This document shows positions 9,137 through 17,004 of a stretch of DNA of 64,000 nt, piece after piece. The notes beneath the pieces were generated by a model that was given only the letters and a program-made list of their open reading frames with translations, had not been told where the DNA came from and did no database searches. Position 1 is the first letter of the stretch, and every line of letters begins with the position of its first letter. Source of the stretch: Candidatus Dependentiae bacterium (GTDB lineage: Bacteria > Babelota > Babeliae > Babelales > RVW-14); assembly GCA_018266175.1 (NCBI GenBank), contig JAFEAY010000028.1, positions 1-64,000 on the forward strand, in the 5' to 3' direction. Position numbers and translations under genes: made by a program.

Positions 9137-10477
9137 TCAATACAAGAAATACCAACATAGGCAGCTGAATGCTGCATACCACGTGTATGACTGTAGATCA
9201 AATTTATGAACCAGGGTTATACCCCATGTTCTATAGGCATGAGTTGCAATGAACCCAAAATGTAATGTGCGCATTACAATCAATATTACTAAAAATTCAG
9301 GTGCAGAGAACAAAAAGTATCTAAAAATAATAAAAAATGCTGTGAGCTCAATTAATTTAATAATGCATAAGTGGTGCGCAGCTTCTTCAAGAATGTACCA
9401 TTGCTCGTAGAGCATGAAGAAAAATTCAAAAAAAGTGATAATCAAAAAAAGTAGACAGAGCAGAGATATGTGGATTGCAGTGCTTTGTAGGTATCCACTA
9501 TGTAGCCCTCCAATGCAGAGTGGGAAAAAAAGCATACCAGCAGGGATAACGATGGAAAAAAGCTTTGAGGCTAGCTGTGTAAATACAGCGCATTTAGTTT
9601 CAAGATCCTGATTTTTCACCCGTGCAAGCAGGCCATTTCCTGAATAACCAATAGAAAGTTTAACAACTGCAGAGACAATTTTTGCTAACTTACTGGCAAA
9701 GAAAAAGAGACCCGCTGTTTTTAAACCGAACTGAAAAGCAAAGAGCGGTGTTAAGAAATGGACAGCAAAAATATTTCTGCTGAGACGAAGGAGATAGTTC
9801 GATGCTCGGTTACGTGCCAAGCGCCAGCCAAAGTTTGTGGGAATGTCCAGATCGCTGTCAGGAAGTTGTTGATAGCTTTGCCTGAGAAGCAGATAAAAAA
9901 TAGTTAGACAAATAAGTGCGCTTGCCAGGTGTGACCACATGATGAGTGAAATAGTGATCTGGTATTGAGTCAAAAAGTGCAATCCCCATATTGATTTAAT
10001 ACGCAGAATGAGCAACCCAAGTTCTGTGGTAATAATGGCTTTTGTTTTAAAAAGAGCATAGAGCAATTGTCGCATGAATGACTGAATCGTTTCAAGAACA
10101 ATCAACATTAAAATTATGATGAGCAGGATAGGATTGATATTTTGACCAAGTGAACTGTGGAAACAAAAGATCAAAGCGCCGACGCTTGTCAGTACCACAA
10201 AGGGTAAGTGGGGCAATAAAGTTCTTTGTATGAGCAAAAAACGCCAATTCTGCTTATTCTGGACAATTATTTGAAGAAACGGGGTGATTGAGTTGGTCAT
10301 GCCCAGGTCGGCAATGTGAGTGACTATATGGATAATGCCCAGCAGGCTGCCCAGCAGTCCATACGTTTCTAGCCCAAAGATACTCAAAATTGCACTTGAG
10401 TGTGCTAAGACGAGAAGCTCGTAAGCCAGGCTTCCCACAACAGTGGTATTGAATTGTGATCTAAATGCTTGATTCAT
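9137..10477 (-). CDS. MATE/Wzx-like membrane transporter downstream of a TPP aptamer
   Basis: 446 aa from ATG 10477, with 10-12 hydrophobic segments. The N-terminal IADLGMTNSITPFLQ is typical of polysaccharide flippases of the Wzx/MATE group. AGGAAG 5 nt before ATG 10477 decides the start; an upstream in-frame ATG (10513) is created by a repeat element. A TPP-riboswitch aptamer begins about 85 nt upstream on the same strand, so expression may respond to thiamine pyrophosphate. That would make it a candidate carrier for thiamine or a precursor, which is unexpected for this fold. Flippase function cannot be excluded. It stands alone on its strand. Confidence 0.65.
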   Translation of the reverse strand: MNQAFRSQFNTTVVGSLAYELLVLAHSSAILSIFGLETYGLLGSLLGIIHIVTHIADLGMTNSITPFLQIIVQNKQNWRFLLIQRTLLPHLPFVVLTSVGALIFCFHSSLGQNINPILLIIILMLIVLETIQSFMRQLLYALFKTKAIITTELGLLILRIKSIWGLHFLTQYQITISLIMWSHLASALICLTIFYLLLRQSYQQLPDSDLDIPTNFGWRLARNRASNYLLRLSRNIFAVHFLTPLFAFQFGLKTAGLFFFASKLAKIVSAVVKLSIGYSGNGLLARVKNQDLETKCAVFTQLASKLFSIVIPAGMLFFPLCIGGLHSGYLQSTAIHISLLCLLFLIITFFEFFFMLYEQWYILEEAAHHLCIIKLIELTAFFIIFRYFLFSAPEFLVILIVMRTLHFGFIATHAYRTWGITLVHKFDLQSYTWYAAFSCLCWYFLY

Positions 10478-10505
10478 TACGCTTCCTATAATTTCTTTCC
10501 TTGAA

Positions 10506-10562
10506 CCGCTCATCCTGAGTGCCCGTTGAAGTTCGAAGGACGTAGGCGGGTGTATCGAAGGG
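10506..10562. repeat. dispersed hairpin repeat, copy B (in riboswitch leader)
   Basis: The same flanks as copy A (CCGCTCATCCTGAGTG and GTATCGAAGG) enclose a longer core whose ends CCCG and CGGG pair. It sits between the TPP aptamer and the gene it should control, replacing sequence right after the aptamer's GCCAGCG end. Confidence 0.65.
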
Positions 10563-10630
10563 CGCTGGCATTATCCAGATCAGGTTTAAGGGTTAAGCAT
10601 GCGCTTTCTCAGCCGTTAGGCACCCCTGGT
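10563..10630 (-). promoter_or_regulatory. TPP (THI-box) riboswitch aptamer
   Basis: Read on the minus strand, the core elements appear in order: GGGGTGCC (10619-10626), GGCTGAGA (P3 3' side and J3/2, around 10605-10614), ACCC closing P2, then ACCTGATCTGGATAATGCCA (10566-10585), the near-invariant pyrophosphate-binding arm. The P3 arm is minimal (GCC TAAC GGC). I cannot find a convincing P1 partner: the 3' side runs straight into repeat copy B. It may be an altered or decaying switch. Confidence 0.88.
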
Positions 10631-10744
10631 AAGAGTTAAAAAAGTATTAATGTTATGAAGAGTGTATCATTCTCAAGTTATTTTTGAATAATAATTTGAG
10701 CTTTTTTATTTTCTATTTGAGTTACGCGGTTGATGGGTTATTTC

Positions 10745-10772
10745 TTGACAGGGTTTTTTTTCTAAGTAGAAT
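10745..10772 (+). promoter_or_regulatory. promoter of the 10841 gene
   Basis: TTGACA (10745-10750), 16-bp spacer, TAGAAT (10767-10772), about 68 nt before the ATG. Divergent from the riboswitch unit. Confidence 0.7.
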
Positions 10773-10840
10773 AGGTCGGCCTGTGTTATTTAACACGCTA
10801 TAAAATTGAAAAACAGCGTTCTGGTTGTAAACGAGATGTT

Positions 10841-12160
10841 ATGCAAAAAAAACTTTTCATAAATATAAAGCTATTTGTACTTGTGCTTTGGTACGCATTT
10901 TTTATGAATACCGCACATGGAATGGATAATCAATCAAACATTAATCTGTCAGCTGCTGATAGAGCTGAATTTGATGCGATAGCTCAAGAATGCCAAGACT
11001 TCATACAAAATCAGGCAATTGGTGATGATGAAATGGGGCGTCTTAGGCAAGAGATGGAGCGACTGGTTAATGATTTAGCTGCGCAAGACCCTCGACCATT
11101 TGCCGATTTTCAAAATAAGGTTCTTCTTGAAGTAGGATTGCCTGAGGTTAATTTAGATGATTTAGACAGGCGTCTTGGAGCTCTTTTGGATGATAGACGT
11201 CCTTATCGAGGTTATGAGCATCGCATTGATGATAAAATCATCAATGAAACGTTTCAGATTACTGGCCATAATCTTTTTCAAGTTATGTTTATGACTGCTC
11301 GTTGCGGTCTAGATTATGCATTTTTGAAACAGCTTAAGAAATATTATTTTCAAAGCGTCCTTGCTGATTTTGATCATAAAGTTCAACAGATCATTGATAC
11401 GCTTGTTTGTGTGGAGCAGGATGAAGATGGTGAGCTGCTTTGGAGTAATAACGCACAACAGCTCGTTCAAGAAGCTTTCATAGAAGCTTTCAGCCCAAAT
11501 GAAGAGACCACTTTCAAAGTCATAATCCTTTTTGGGTTATATTTTCTTGTCTCTGAATGCTATCGAAGTATAAAAAAACAAACTCTGAATAAACCGTGGA
11601 CGGGTTTTTTTGAGCTTTTCACTGAAAACACACAAGAGCATGCTCAGACTAGTAATCCCCTTTTGACGGGAACTTTGTCTTTAGTTGATGGCTGGGTACT
11701 CGGTGGTGAATCTTCAATTATTACAGAAAATTTACCAACGGTGCGCAAATATGCACTCTTATTTACTGGTTATAATTATGCATTTTTAAATAGTTCTTAT
11801 TTTGAATTACTTAAAAATTCACTGGTTCTTGCTCGTTTTTCTAGGCAGACAAAGTCCTATTTTCAAGGTCAAACGAAAGCATTTATTAATAAAAATAAAG
11901 ATACACTATGTGCAGTGATAAACTGCTTTGCACGTACAAAAATCGGTAAAAATCAAGAGCAGCAAAAATTGGCAGCAGAACGACTTAAGCAGTTAATTAT
12001 AGAAAGCTACGATTATCCCTTTATGCAATGGGTTCGGTTCAAAGGAAATTGTTTATTTTGGAGCACAATTTGGATTGAAATGTTGTTGATGTTGCCTGCA
12101 GCTATAACGAGTGGAATAGCAGTATATCAGGGTATCCAAGCAATTTATGCAGTTGAATAA
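10841..12160 (+). CDS. exported protein of unknown function, upstream partner of the ATAD3-like gene
   Basis: 439 aa. I do not recognise a family. A signal peptide (IKLFVLVLWYAFFMNTAHG) is followed by a mostly helical, acidic region and a hydrophobic C-terminal segment (MLLMLPAAITSGIAVYQGI, about 410-430), so the mature protein is probably anchored at its C-terminus. Only 50 nt separate it from the ATAD3-like ATPase gene on the same strand, with no terminator between, and a good promoter precedes this gene. The pair is probably co-transcribed and may act together. Confidence 0.7.
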   Translation: MQKKLFINIKLFVLVLWYAFFMNTAHGMDNQSNINLSAADRAEFDAIAQECQDFIQNQAIGDDEMGRLRQEMERLVNDLAAQDPRPFADFQNKVLLEVGLPEVNLDDLDRRLGALLDDRRPYRGYEHRIDDKIINETFQITGHNLFQVMFMTARCGLDYAFLKQLKKYYFQSVLADFDHKVQQIIDTLVCVEQDEDGELLWSNNAQQLVQEAFIEAFSPNEETTFKVIILFGLYFLVSECYRSIKKQTLNKPWTGFFELFTENTQEHAQTSNPLLTGTLSLVDGWVLGGESSIITENLPTVRKYALLFTGYNYAFLNSSYFELLKNSLVLARFSRQTKSYFQGQTKAFINKNKDTLCAVINCFARTKIGKNQEQQKLAAERLKQLIIESYDYPFMQWVRFKGNCLFWSTIWIEMLLMLPAAITSGIAVYQGIQAIYAVE

Positions 12161-12210
12161 TAGTGAACAATAGTTGAAAAAGAGTTGCAGAAATATAAGA
12201 AAGTTTTTCT

Positions 12211-13767
12211 ATGTTAAGACGAGTGTTGAGATCAAAGTATATTCGTATAATGGTTATAGTAGTTGGCATGCTTTACGTTGCTCAAACGGTGAATGCCATG
12301 CGTTATACTGGTGAAAGGGTTGCAGACTGGATTAATGCTCGGGCTGAAGCTGGACGGCGAGATGTAGAACGTAATTTTGTCTCAAACCAAGTTCGGCATC
12401 ATCAACTTATGCGTGAAATTGATGAGTTAGCAGCAATTAACGTAAATCATCCTGGTATTGCAGTTCGTCAAGCTGAAATAGCAAGAATGCAGGGACAGGA
12501 GAATGTACTTAATAACTTTGCCAATACTGTTGGTAATACTTTTGGTCAAGCGGCAACGCTTCTTATCAATGAGCAGGGCGCTGAACATCGACGCGCGGAG
12601 ATACGCGATCGGGAGATGGTGAGAGGCATTGTTGCTAATAAGCGAAAGCTTGCAGAGCTTGAAGCATGGTTAAAAACACTCAAAGATCCTAAAGTGTTAG
12701 CAACATGGGCAGCTGCGCTTGCAGGAACCACCCTTGGTGTTGTTGGGGCTTACTACACCGCAAAAATTGGTTACCAGTATGTTGATGCGCGCATGGGCAA
12801 ACCGGCGCTCGTTCGTGAATCTTCACGAGTCAGTGTATGGCTTGAGCTTCAGCGTGTTTTTGGATTCAACTTGCCACCTGAAGCAAAATTGACCGACATC
12901 GTGCTTGAGCCGGCAATTGAAAAACAAGTTTATGCCCTTGCAGATGATACCAAGCTTGTTCGTGAATATGGCCTCACCTATCAAAATATGCTCTATTACG
13001 GTCCCCCAGGAACCGGTAAAACCGAGTTTGCAAAAACGGTTGCGCATTATGCAGACATGGATTATGCAATTATGTCTGGTGCAGACTTTAGCCAGTTTAA
13101 AGGTGGCGAAGGCATTACTGAAATGCATAAGCTTTTTGATTGGGCCGAGGCAAGTGAGCGTGGATTGATTATTTTCATCGACGAAGCTGACGCTTGTTTT
13201 CGTGACCGCTCAACGCTTGATAAAGATGGTGTGAATTTGGTGAACGCATTCTTGTCCAGAACCGGTGCATCATCAGATAAATTTATGATCATTTTGGCAA
13301 CAAACTATGAAGACGAACTTGATGGTGCCGTCAGAAGCCGTATTCATAAAAAAATTCCATTTATGCTTCCTGCACTTGAACAGCGTTTCAAGATTATGCA
13401 AAAGAAGATTGATAAATACATCATCGATGATATTCGTGAAGTGGTCAGAGAAGATGGTACCCAAGTTACCTACCAGCTTACCTTTGCAGACGATGTTAAT
13501 GAAAGCTACTTGCGTAATGTTGCGCAACGTATTGATGGATTCTCGGGTCGTGATATAGATCAGTTTATCGCAGAAGTTCGCTTAGCGACCTATCGCTCCG
13601 GCAACCTTTTTATAACACGCGAAGTCTTTGACTACGTGATTAATGAAAAGATTAAGCAAATCGAAAAAGATAAGCAGACAACTGAGTATCAACGTGCTCG
13701 AGCGCGCAAACAGGGTAATGCTGTTGCTCTGCCAGCCGGCGCTCCTGTCGCTGCAGTTGCGGCATAA
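12211..13767 (+). CDS. ATAD3-like membrane AAA+ ATPase
   Basis: 518 aa resembling mitochondrial ATAD3 along most of its length. After a signal-like segment (residues 12-30) come a charged helical region (35-160), a transmembrane stretch (about 164-190), then DARMGKPALVRESSRVSV, close to the human post-membrane sequence EARLGKPSLVRETSR. The AAA+ module has Walker A GPPGTGKTEFAKT (about 264), DYAIMSGAD, MHKLFDWAEASERG, Walker B FIDEADAC (about 321) and NAFLSRTGASSDKFM, each with a direct ATAD3 counterpart. ATAD3 sits in the inner mitochondrial membrane, shaping cristae, nucleoids and ER contacts. Ancestry (transfer from a eukaryote or the reverse) is open. Confidence 0.88.
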   Translation: MLRRVLRSKYIRIMVIVVGMLYVAQTVNAMRYTGERVADWINARAEAGRRDVERNFVSNQVRHHQLMREIDELAAINVNHPGIAVRQAEIARMQGQENVLNNFANTVGNTFGQAATLLINEQGAEHRRAEIRDREMVRGIVANKRKLAELEAWLKTLKDPKVLATWAAALAGTTLGVVGAYYTAKIGYQYVDARMGKPALVRESSRVSVWLELQRVFGFNLPPEAKLTDIVLEPAIEKQVYALADDTKLVREYGLTYQNMLYYGPPGTGKTEFAKTVAHYADMDYAIMSGADFSQFKGGEGITEMHKLFDWAEASERGLIIFIDEADACFRDRSTLDKDGVNLVNAFLSRTGASSDKFMIILATNYEDELDGAVRSRIHKKIPFMLPALEQRFKIMQKKIDKYIIDDIREVVREDGTQVTYQLTFADDVNESYLRNVAQRIDGFSGRDIDQFIAEVRLATYRSGNLFITREVFDYVINEKIKQIEKDKQTTEYQRARARKQGNAVALPAGAPVAAVAA

Positions 13768-13795
13768 GTAATTTGTGATTGATATGAACCTACGA

Positions 13796-13823
13796 AGAGC
13801 CGGATTAAACCCCGGCTCTTTTT
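13796..13823 (+). terminator. rho-independent terminator
   Basis: AGAGCCGG (13796-13803) and CCGGCTCT (13812-13819), then TTTTT. Ends the ATAD3-like unit. Confidence 0.9.
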
Positions 13824-13840
13824 GCTGAATATGCAACCTT

Positions 13841-13869
13841 TTGTGCGCAAAAGTCCTTTGTGCTAGAAT
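13841..13869 (+). promoter_or_regulatory. promoter of the BI-1 gene
   Basis: TTGTGC (13841-13846), 17-bp spacer, TAGAAT (13864-13869) preceded by TGC, an extended -10. Confidence 0.65.
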
Positions 13870-13929
13870 AGCGGAGTGCCTGCCATGCCGCAGGATGATT
13901 GTCTGACCCAATTACCTAAGGAGTCCTTG

Positions 13930-14619
13930 ATGATGAATCCCGATTATTCACAAAACCGAAGTGTCTCTTCATTCATGTATAAAGTCTATGCCTGGATGAC
14001 GAGCGGTCTTTTTGTAACTGCTACAACCGCGTATAGTGTGTATGCATATCCACCACTTTTTGCAGCAATCATGAGCAGTAAGCTTATTATTATTGGCTTG
14101 TTTGTTGCGCAAATACTTTTGGTTATTGCACTCTCTGCTTTTATTAATAAAATGAGTTTTGCAACGGCTGCAATCACCTTTATTGTCTATTCAGCGCTTC
14201 TTGGCCTAACGCTTTCGTCTATTTTCTTTGTTTATCAAATGGGCTCAATTTACATGGTCTTTGGTATTACCGTTGGCATGTTTGGCACCATGGCGCTCTA
14301 TGGCTATGCAACCGGGGCCGACTTGAGCAGCTTTGGTAATATCATGTTTATGGGTTTAATTGGCTTGCTTATAGGATCGCTGGTTAACATCTTTTTACGA
14401 AGCAACATGTTTGGGTATATACTTTCATTTTTAGGCGTTGCCGTTTTTACCGGCCTTGTTGCGTATGATGTACAACGCATAAAATATATGGGGCTTCAGA
14501 TGCTTGGGCAGGGTGAGTTAGAAAAAAAAGTTGCTTTGCTCGGTGCTTTGACGCTTTACCTTGATTTTATAAATCTTTTCTTGTTCCTCCTTCAATTGCT
14601 CGGCAAACGAAGAGATTGA
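13930..14619 (+). CDS. Bax inhibitor-1 family membrane protein
   Basis: 229 aa from ATG 13930 (AAGGAG, 6 nt); the frame extends 54 nt upstream but without a site. Seven hydrophobic segments and the typical BI-1/YbhL layout: NRSVSSFMYKVYAWMTSGL at the start, then AFTGLVAYD-like VFTGLVAYDVQRIKYM, and LYLDFINLFLFLLQLLG at the end, with the aspartates that form the pH/calcium sensor in BI-1 proteins. Family roles include calcium leak and stress survival; in bacteria the role is poorly known. It is flanked by terminators on both sides, so it is a single-gene unit. Confidence 0.93.
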   Translation: MMNPDYSQNRSVSSFMYKVYAWMTSGLFVTATTAYSVYAYPPLFAAIMSSKLIIIGLFVAQILLVIALSAFINKMSFATAAITFIVYSALLGLTLSSIFFVYQMGSIYMVFGITVGMFGTMALYGYATGADLSSFGNIMFMGLIGLLIGSLVNIFLRSNMFGYILSFLGVAVFTGLVAYDVQRIKYMGLQMLGQGELEKKVALLGALTLYLDFINLFLFLLQLLGKRRD

Positions 14620-14653
14620 TTCAGTTCCGTGTACAAAATGTGTTAGATTAAGG

Positions 14654-14681
14654 GCCTCTGGATTTTCCAGGGGCTTTTTTT
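14654..14681 (+). terminator. rho-independent terminator
   Basis: GCCTCTGG (14654-14661) and CCAGGGGC (14667-14674) with one G-T pair, then seven T. Confidence 0.9.
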
Positions 14682-14711
14682 ATAGGTCATAAGTCATGAA
14701 GGAGAATAATA

Positions 14712-15758
14712 ATGAAGAAAGTTTTATGTGCGATTGTTTCTTTACTGTCTATTGGATCATGTATTCCAGCATCTAATCATGCTGTGCCAAAGCGTAAACT
14801 TCCTGTCCAGTGTAAAAAACCAAATCTTTCAGATGATCAAATTATTGGCTATAGTATGGGCATTCGGCCTTGTCGAATATCTGGTGTTAGGTTAGAAACG
14901 GAGCATGTAAAAGACAAAATAATTATTCATAACTACGGGCATGGTGGATCTGGGATTACCTTATCCTGGGGTTGCGCAGAGCACGTTCTTGAGCTTCTGG
15001 AACAAGAGCGTGTAGAAACACGTTCTATAGCTGATCAGCCTATCGCAGTTGTTGGTGCCGGAATTATCGGCTTAAGCGTTGCTCATGTGCTTCTTGATAA
15101 AGGATATAGGGTTAATATCTATGCCAAAGATTTTCCACCTCATATAACAGCAAGTGTGGGCTCAGGAGCCATTCGTCCATTTGGTTTGGGAGAAGGTCAA
15201 GATCAAGTATTACTTAAAAAAATGCATGATATTTCACGTGTACGCTTTGAAAAATATGCACATGAAAAAAAGCCAGAGTTTGGTGGGGTTAAATATATTG
15301 CTGATTTTAAAATTCGTCCTGGAATCAAAGCTGTAGAAGATAAAACATTGGTTGTACAAACAACTCAGTATCTTGATGATTTATTTGAAAAAGCAAAGCA
15401 AAAGGGTGCACAATTTATTTACAAAATTTTTCAGACAAAAGATGAAGTTACTCAGCTTTCAGAATCAATAATCATTAATTGTACCGGATATGGCGCGCGG
15501 GATCTTTTTTCAGATCAAGACTTGCTTCCAATTCGTGGTCACACGGTGTTGCTTGCTCCACAAGAAGGGATCAATTACATTGCAGGTGATTTGGATAAAA
15601 AAGATGGGATTTTCACCTCTCTAACTCCTCATGATGATAAAATTGTAATAGCGGGAAGCTATGAAGAGAATGTTGATTCCAAAGAGCTTGATGAAGCAAT
15701 TTGTAAGAAAATTTTGGAACAAGCTCGAGCATTTTTTAATGAGATTGAATTTGAATAA
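14712..15758 (+). CDS. circularly permuted D-amino-acid-oxidase-like FAD lipoprotein
   Basis: 348 aa. In D-amino-acid oxidases the FAD motif GAGVIGLS is N-terminal, and the FRPVRP and HNYGHGGYGLTIHWGCA blocks are C-terminal. Here the order is swapped: lipobox signal (SIGSC, residues 13-17), GIRPCR (50-55), HNYGHGGSGITLSWGCA (73-89), and only then VVGAGIIGLSVAHVL (113-127), INCTGYGARDL and RGHTVLL. The protein ends where the human enzyme would continue into FRPVRP. No part is duplicated or missing, so this is a clean permutation. The substrate arginine is kept (R52), but the active-site tyrosines of the GIYNSPY segment are not, so the substrate may differ. AAGGAG precedes the ATG. Confidence 0.82.
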   Translation: MKKVLCAIVSLLSIGSCIPASNHAVPKRKLPVQCKKPNLSDDQIIGYSMGIRPCRISGVRLETEHVKDKIIIHNYGHGGSGITLSWGCAEHVLELLEQERVETRSIADQPIAVVGAGIIGLSVAHVLLDKGYRVNIYAKDFPPHITASVGSGAIRPFGLGEGQDQVLLKKMHDISRVRFEKYAHEKKPEFGGVKYIADFKIRPGIKAVEDKTLVVQTTQYLDDLFEKAKQKGAQFIYKIFQTKDEVTQLSESIIINCTGYGARDLFSDQDLLPIRGHTVLLAPQEGINYIAGDLDKKDGIFTSLTPHDDKIVIAGSYEENVDSKELDEAICKKILEQARAFFNEIEFE

Positions 15759-15790
15759 GAGGATAAGTAGTTTATAAGTACAAAATTAAG

Positions 15791-15826
15791 AACTGGGCCC
15801 CGCTTAAATTGAGGGCTCAGTTTTCA
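15791..15826 (+). terminator. rho-independent terminator
   Basis: AACTGGGCCC pairs with GGGCTCAGTT across a CGCTTAAATTGA loop, ending in TTTT. Closes the oxidase gene. Confidence 0.75.
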
Positions 15827-15844
15827 CTAAGATATTTTGATTGC

Positions 15845-16963
15845 ATGAAAAAAAAATTTTTAAAACAAAAAAGTATATCCCTTATCTTGTTAATAGTTTT
15901 CCTTCCTCAATTATTACAGGCTCAATTTTCAGTGCTGACGCATAACCAAGAAGCAGTGATTGCTCCTGAAGTAATTCAGCGCATGCAACAAGAGTATTCG
16001 TATCTCAATCAAGAACCAACAGCTCGTTGTTTTTCATCTGATTTTTTACGCAACAAAGAACAACTCTGTGCTGCGTGGGATCAAGAGCCCAACTCGCATG
16101 CTGGCCGAGTAACAACGGATGATGGTACATCAATTCCCTATACCTACTTTGATCGATCAAGCGATAAGCTTATTGTGGTTGGTCCGGGATTGCCGGTTCC
16201 GCAACAAAAGATGATTTCCTATCTCAAACTTTTTCCAGATTACGATATCATCACCTTTGATTATCGTGGGCAGGGCTTTCATGTGTCGCATCCCTATCCA
16301 GTTCAACCAAGTAAATGGTTTGGGACTCTTTTGTATCAACTTTTTATGTTTGATTTGCAAATAACCAAATTAGGGCTTGCGGAAGCACAAGAAGTGTGCG
16401 CCGTAGTTGACCAAGCGCGGATTTTTAAAGACTATAAAAAAGTGTTCGGCGTAGCTCAATGCTATTCCGCTCCAATTTTTGTTCAGGCCGCTTATCAACA
16501 ACCCGGGCTTTTTGACAAACTGATTCTTGATGGCTGTTGGCCTTCACTTACAAGTGTGGTCAGAAAAATTGCGCAGTATCCTTCTCTCACCTGCACAACA
16601 CACAATCCTCGCTCATGGGTTCCATGGCTTACCCAGCAAGAATGGTTTCAAGACTTTGTGCAAAAATTGACAGGATTTGTTGCTGGTGTTGAGCTTGATA
16701 AAGCTCTATCGCTTGAGGAAATGTTGCAAAAGTTAGATACTCCTATTCTTTTCTTTCAAGGGCGTGAAGATGTCTATTGCTCGCTCGAGACCTTTTATGC
16801 TATTTTTCAGAAATCTTCTCAATCGAGCATTGCGATTCTGACAGACCTTCCTCACGGGAGAAACTATTTGTGGGGCAAAGAAGTTTTTGCTGCTGTGAGC
16901 AACGCATTTTTTGAGTATACTGTCCAAGGGGTTCTTGAGATGGTCAAAGACAAAAATCATTGA
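15845..16963 (+). CDS. exported alpha/beta hydrolase with a cysteine at the nucleophile elbow
   Basis: 372 aa from ATG 15845, chosen because it starts a clean signal peptide (MKKKFLKQK then LILLIVFLPQLLQA); the open frame upstream runs through the preceding terminator. Fold marks are IVVGPGLPVP (oxyanion region), IITFDYRGQG, the elbow FGVAQCYSAP (Cys about residue 206 where most hydrolases have Ser), LILDGCWP, and a late acid/His pair in FFQGREDVYC and DLPHGRN. Cysteine nucleophiles occur in dienelactone-hydrolase-type enzymes. Substrate unknown. It has no strong ribosome site, so the start is less certain than most here. Confidence 0.75.
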   Translation: MKKKFLKQKSISLILLIVFLPQLLQAQFSVLTHNQEAVIAPEVIQRMQQEYSYLNQEPTARCFSSDFLRNKEQLCAAWDQEPNSHAGRVTTDDGTSIPYTYFDRSSDKLIVVGPGLPVPQQKMISYLKLFPDYDIITFDYRGQGFHVSHPYPVQPSKWFGTLLYQLFMFDLQITKLGLAEAQEVCAVVDQARIFKDYKKVFGVAQCYSAPIFVQAAYQQPGLFDKLILDGCWPSLTSVVRKIAQYPSLTCTTHNPRSWVPWLTQQEWFQDFVQKLTGFVAGVELDKALSLEEMLQKLDTPILFFQGREDVYCSLETFYAIFQKSSQSSIAILTDLPHGRNYLWGKEVFAAVSNAFFEYTVQGVLEMVKDKNH

Positions 16964-17004
16964 AAAGACGTTAATGCAATTTTGTCTCATAGAAAAATAG
17001 GTTT

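Noticed and set aside
10478-10513. Upstream ATG (10513) as start of the flippase-like gene
   Set aside because: It is created by the dispersed repeat and lacks a ribosome site; ATG 10477 follows AGGAAG.
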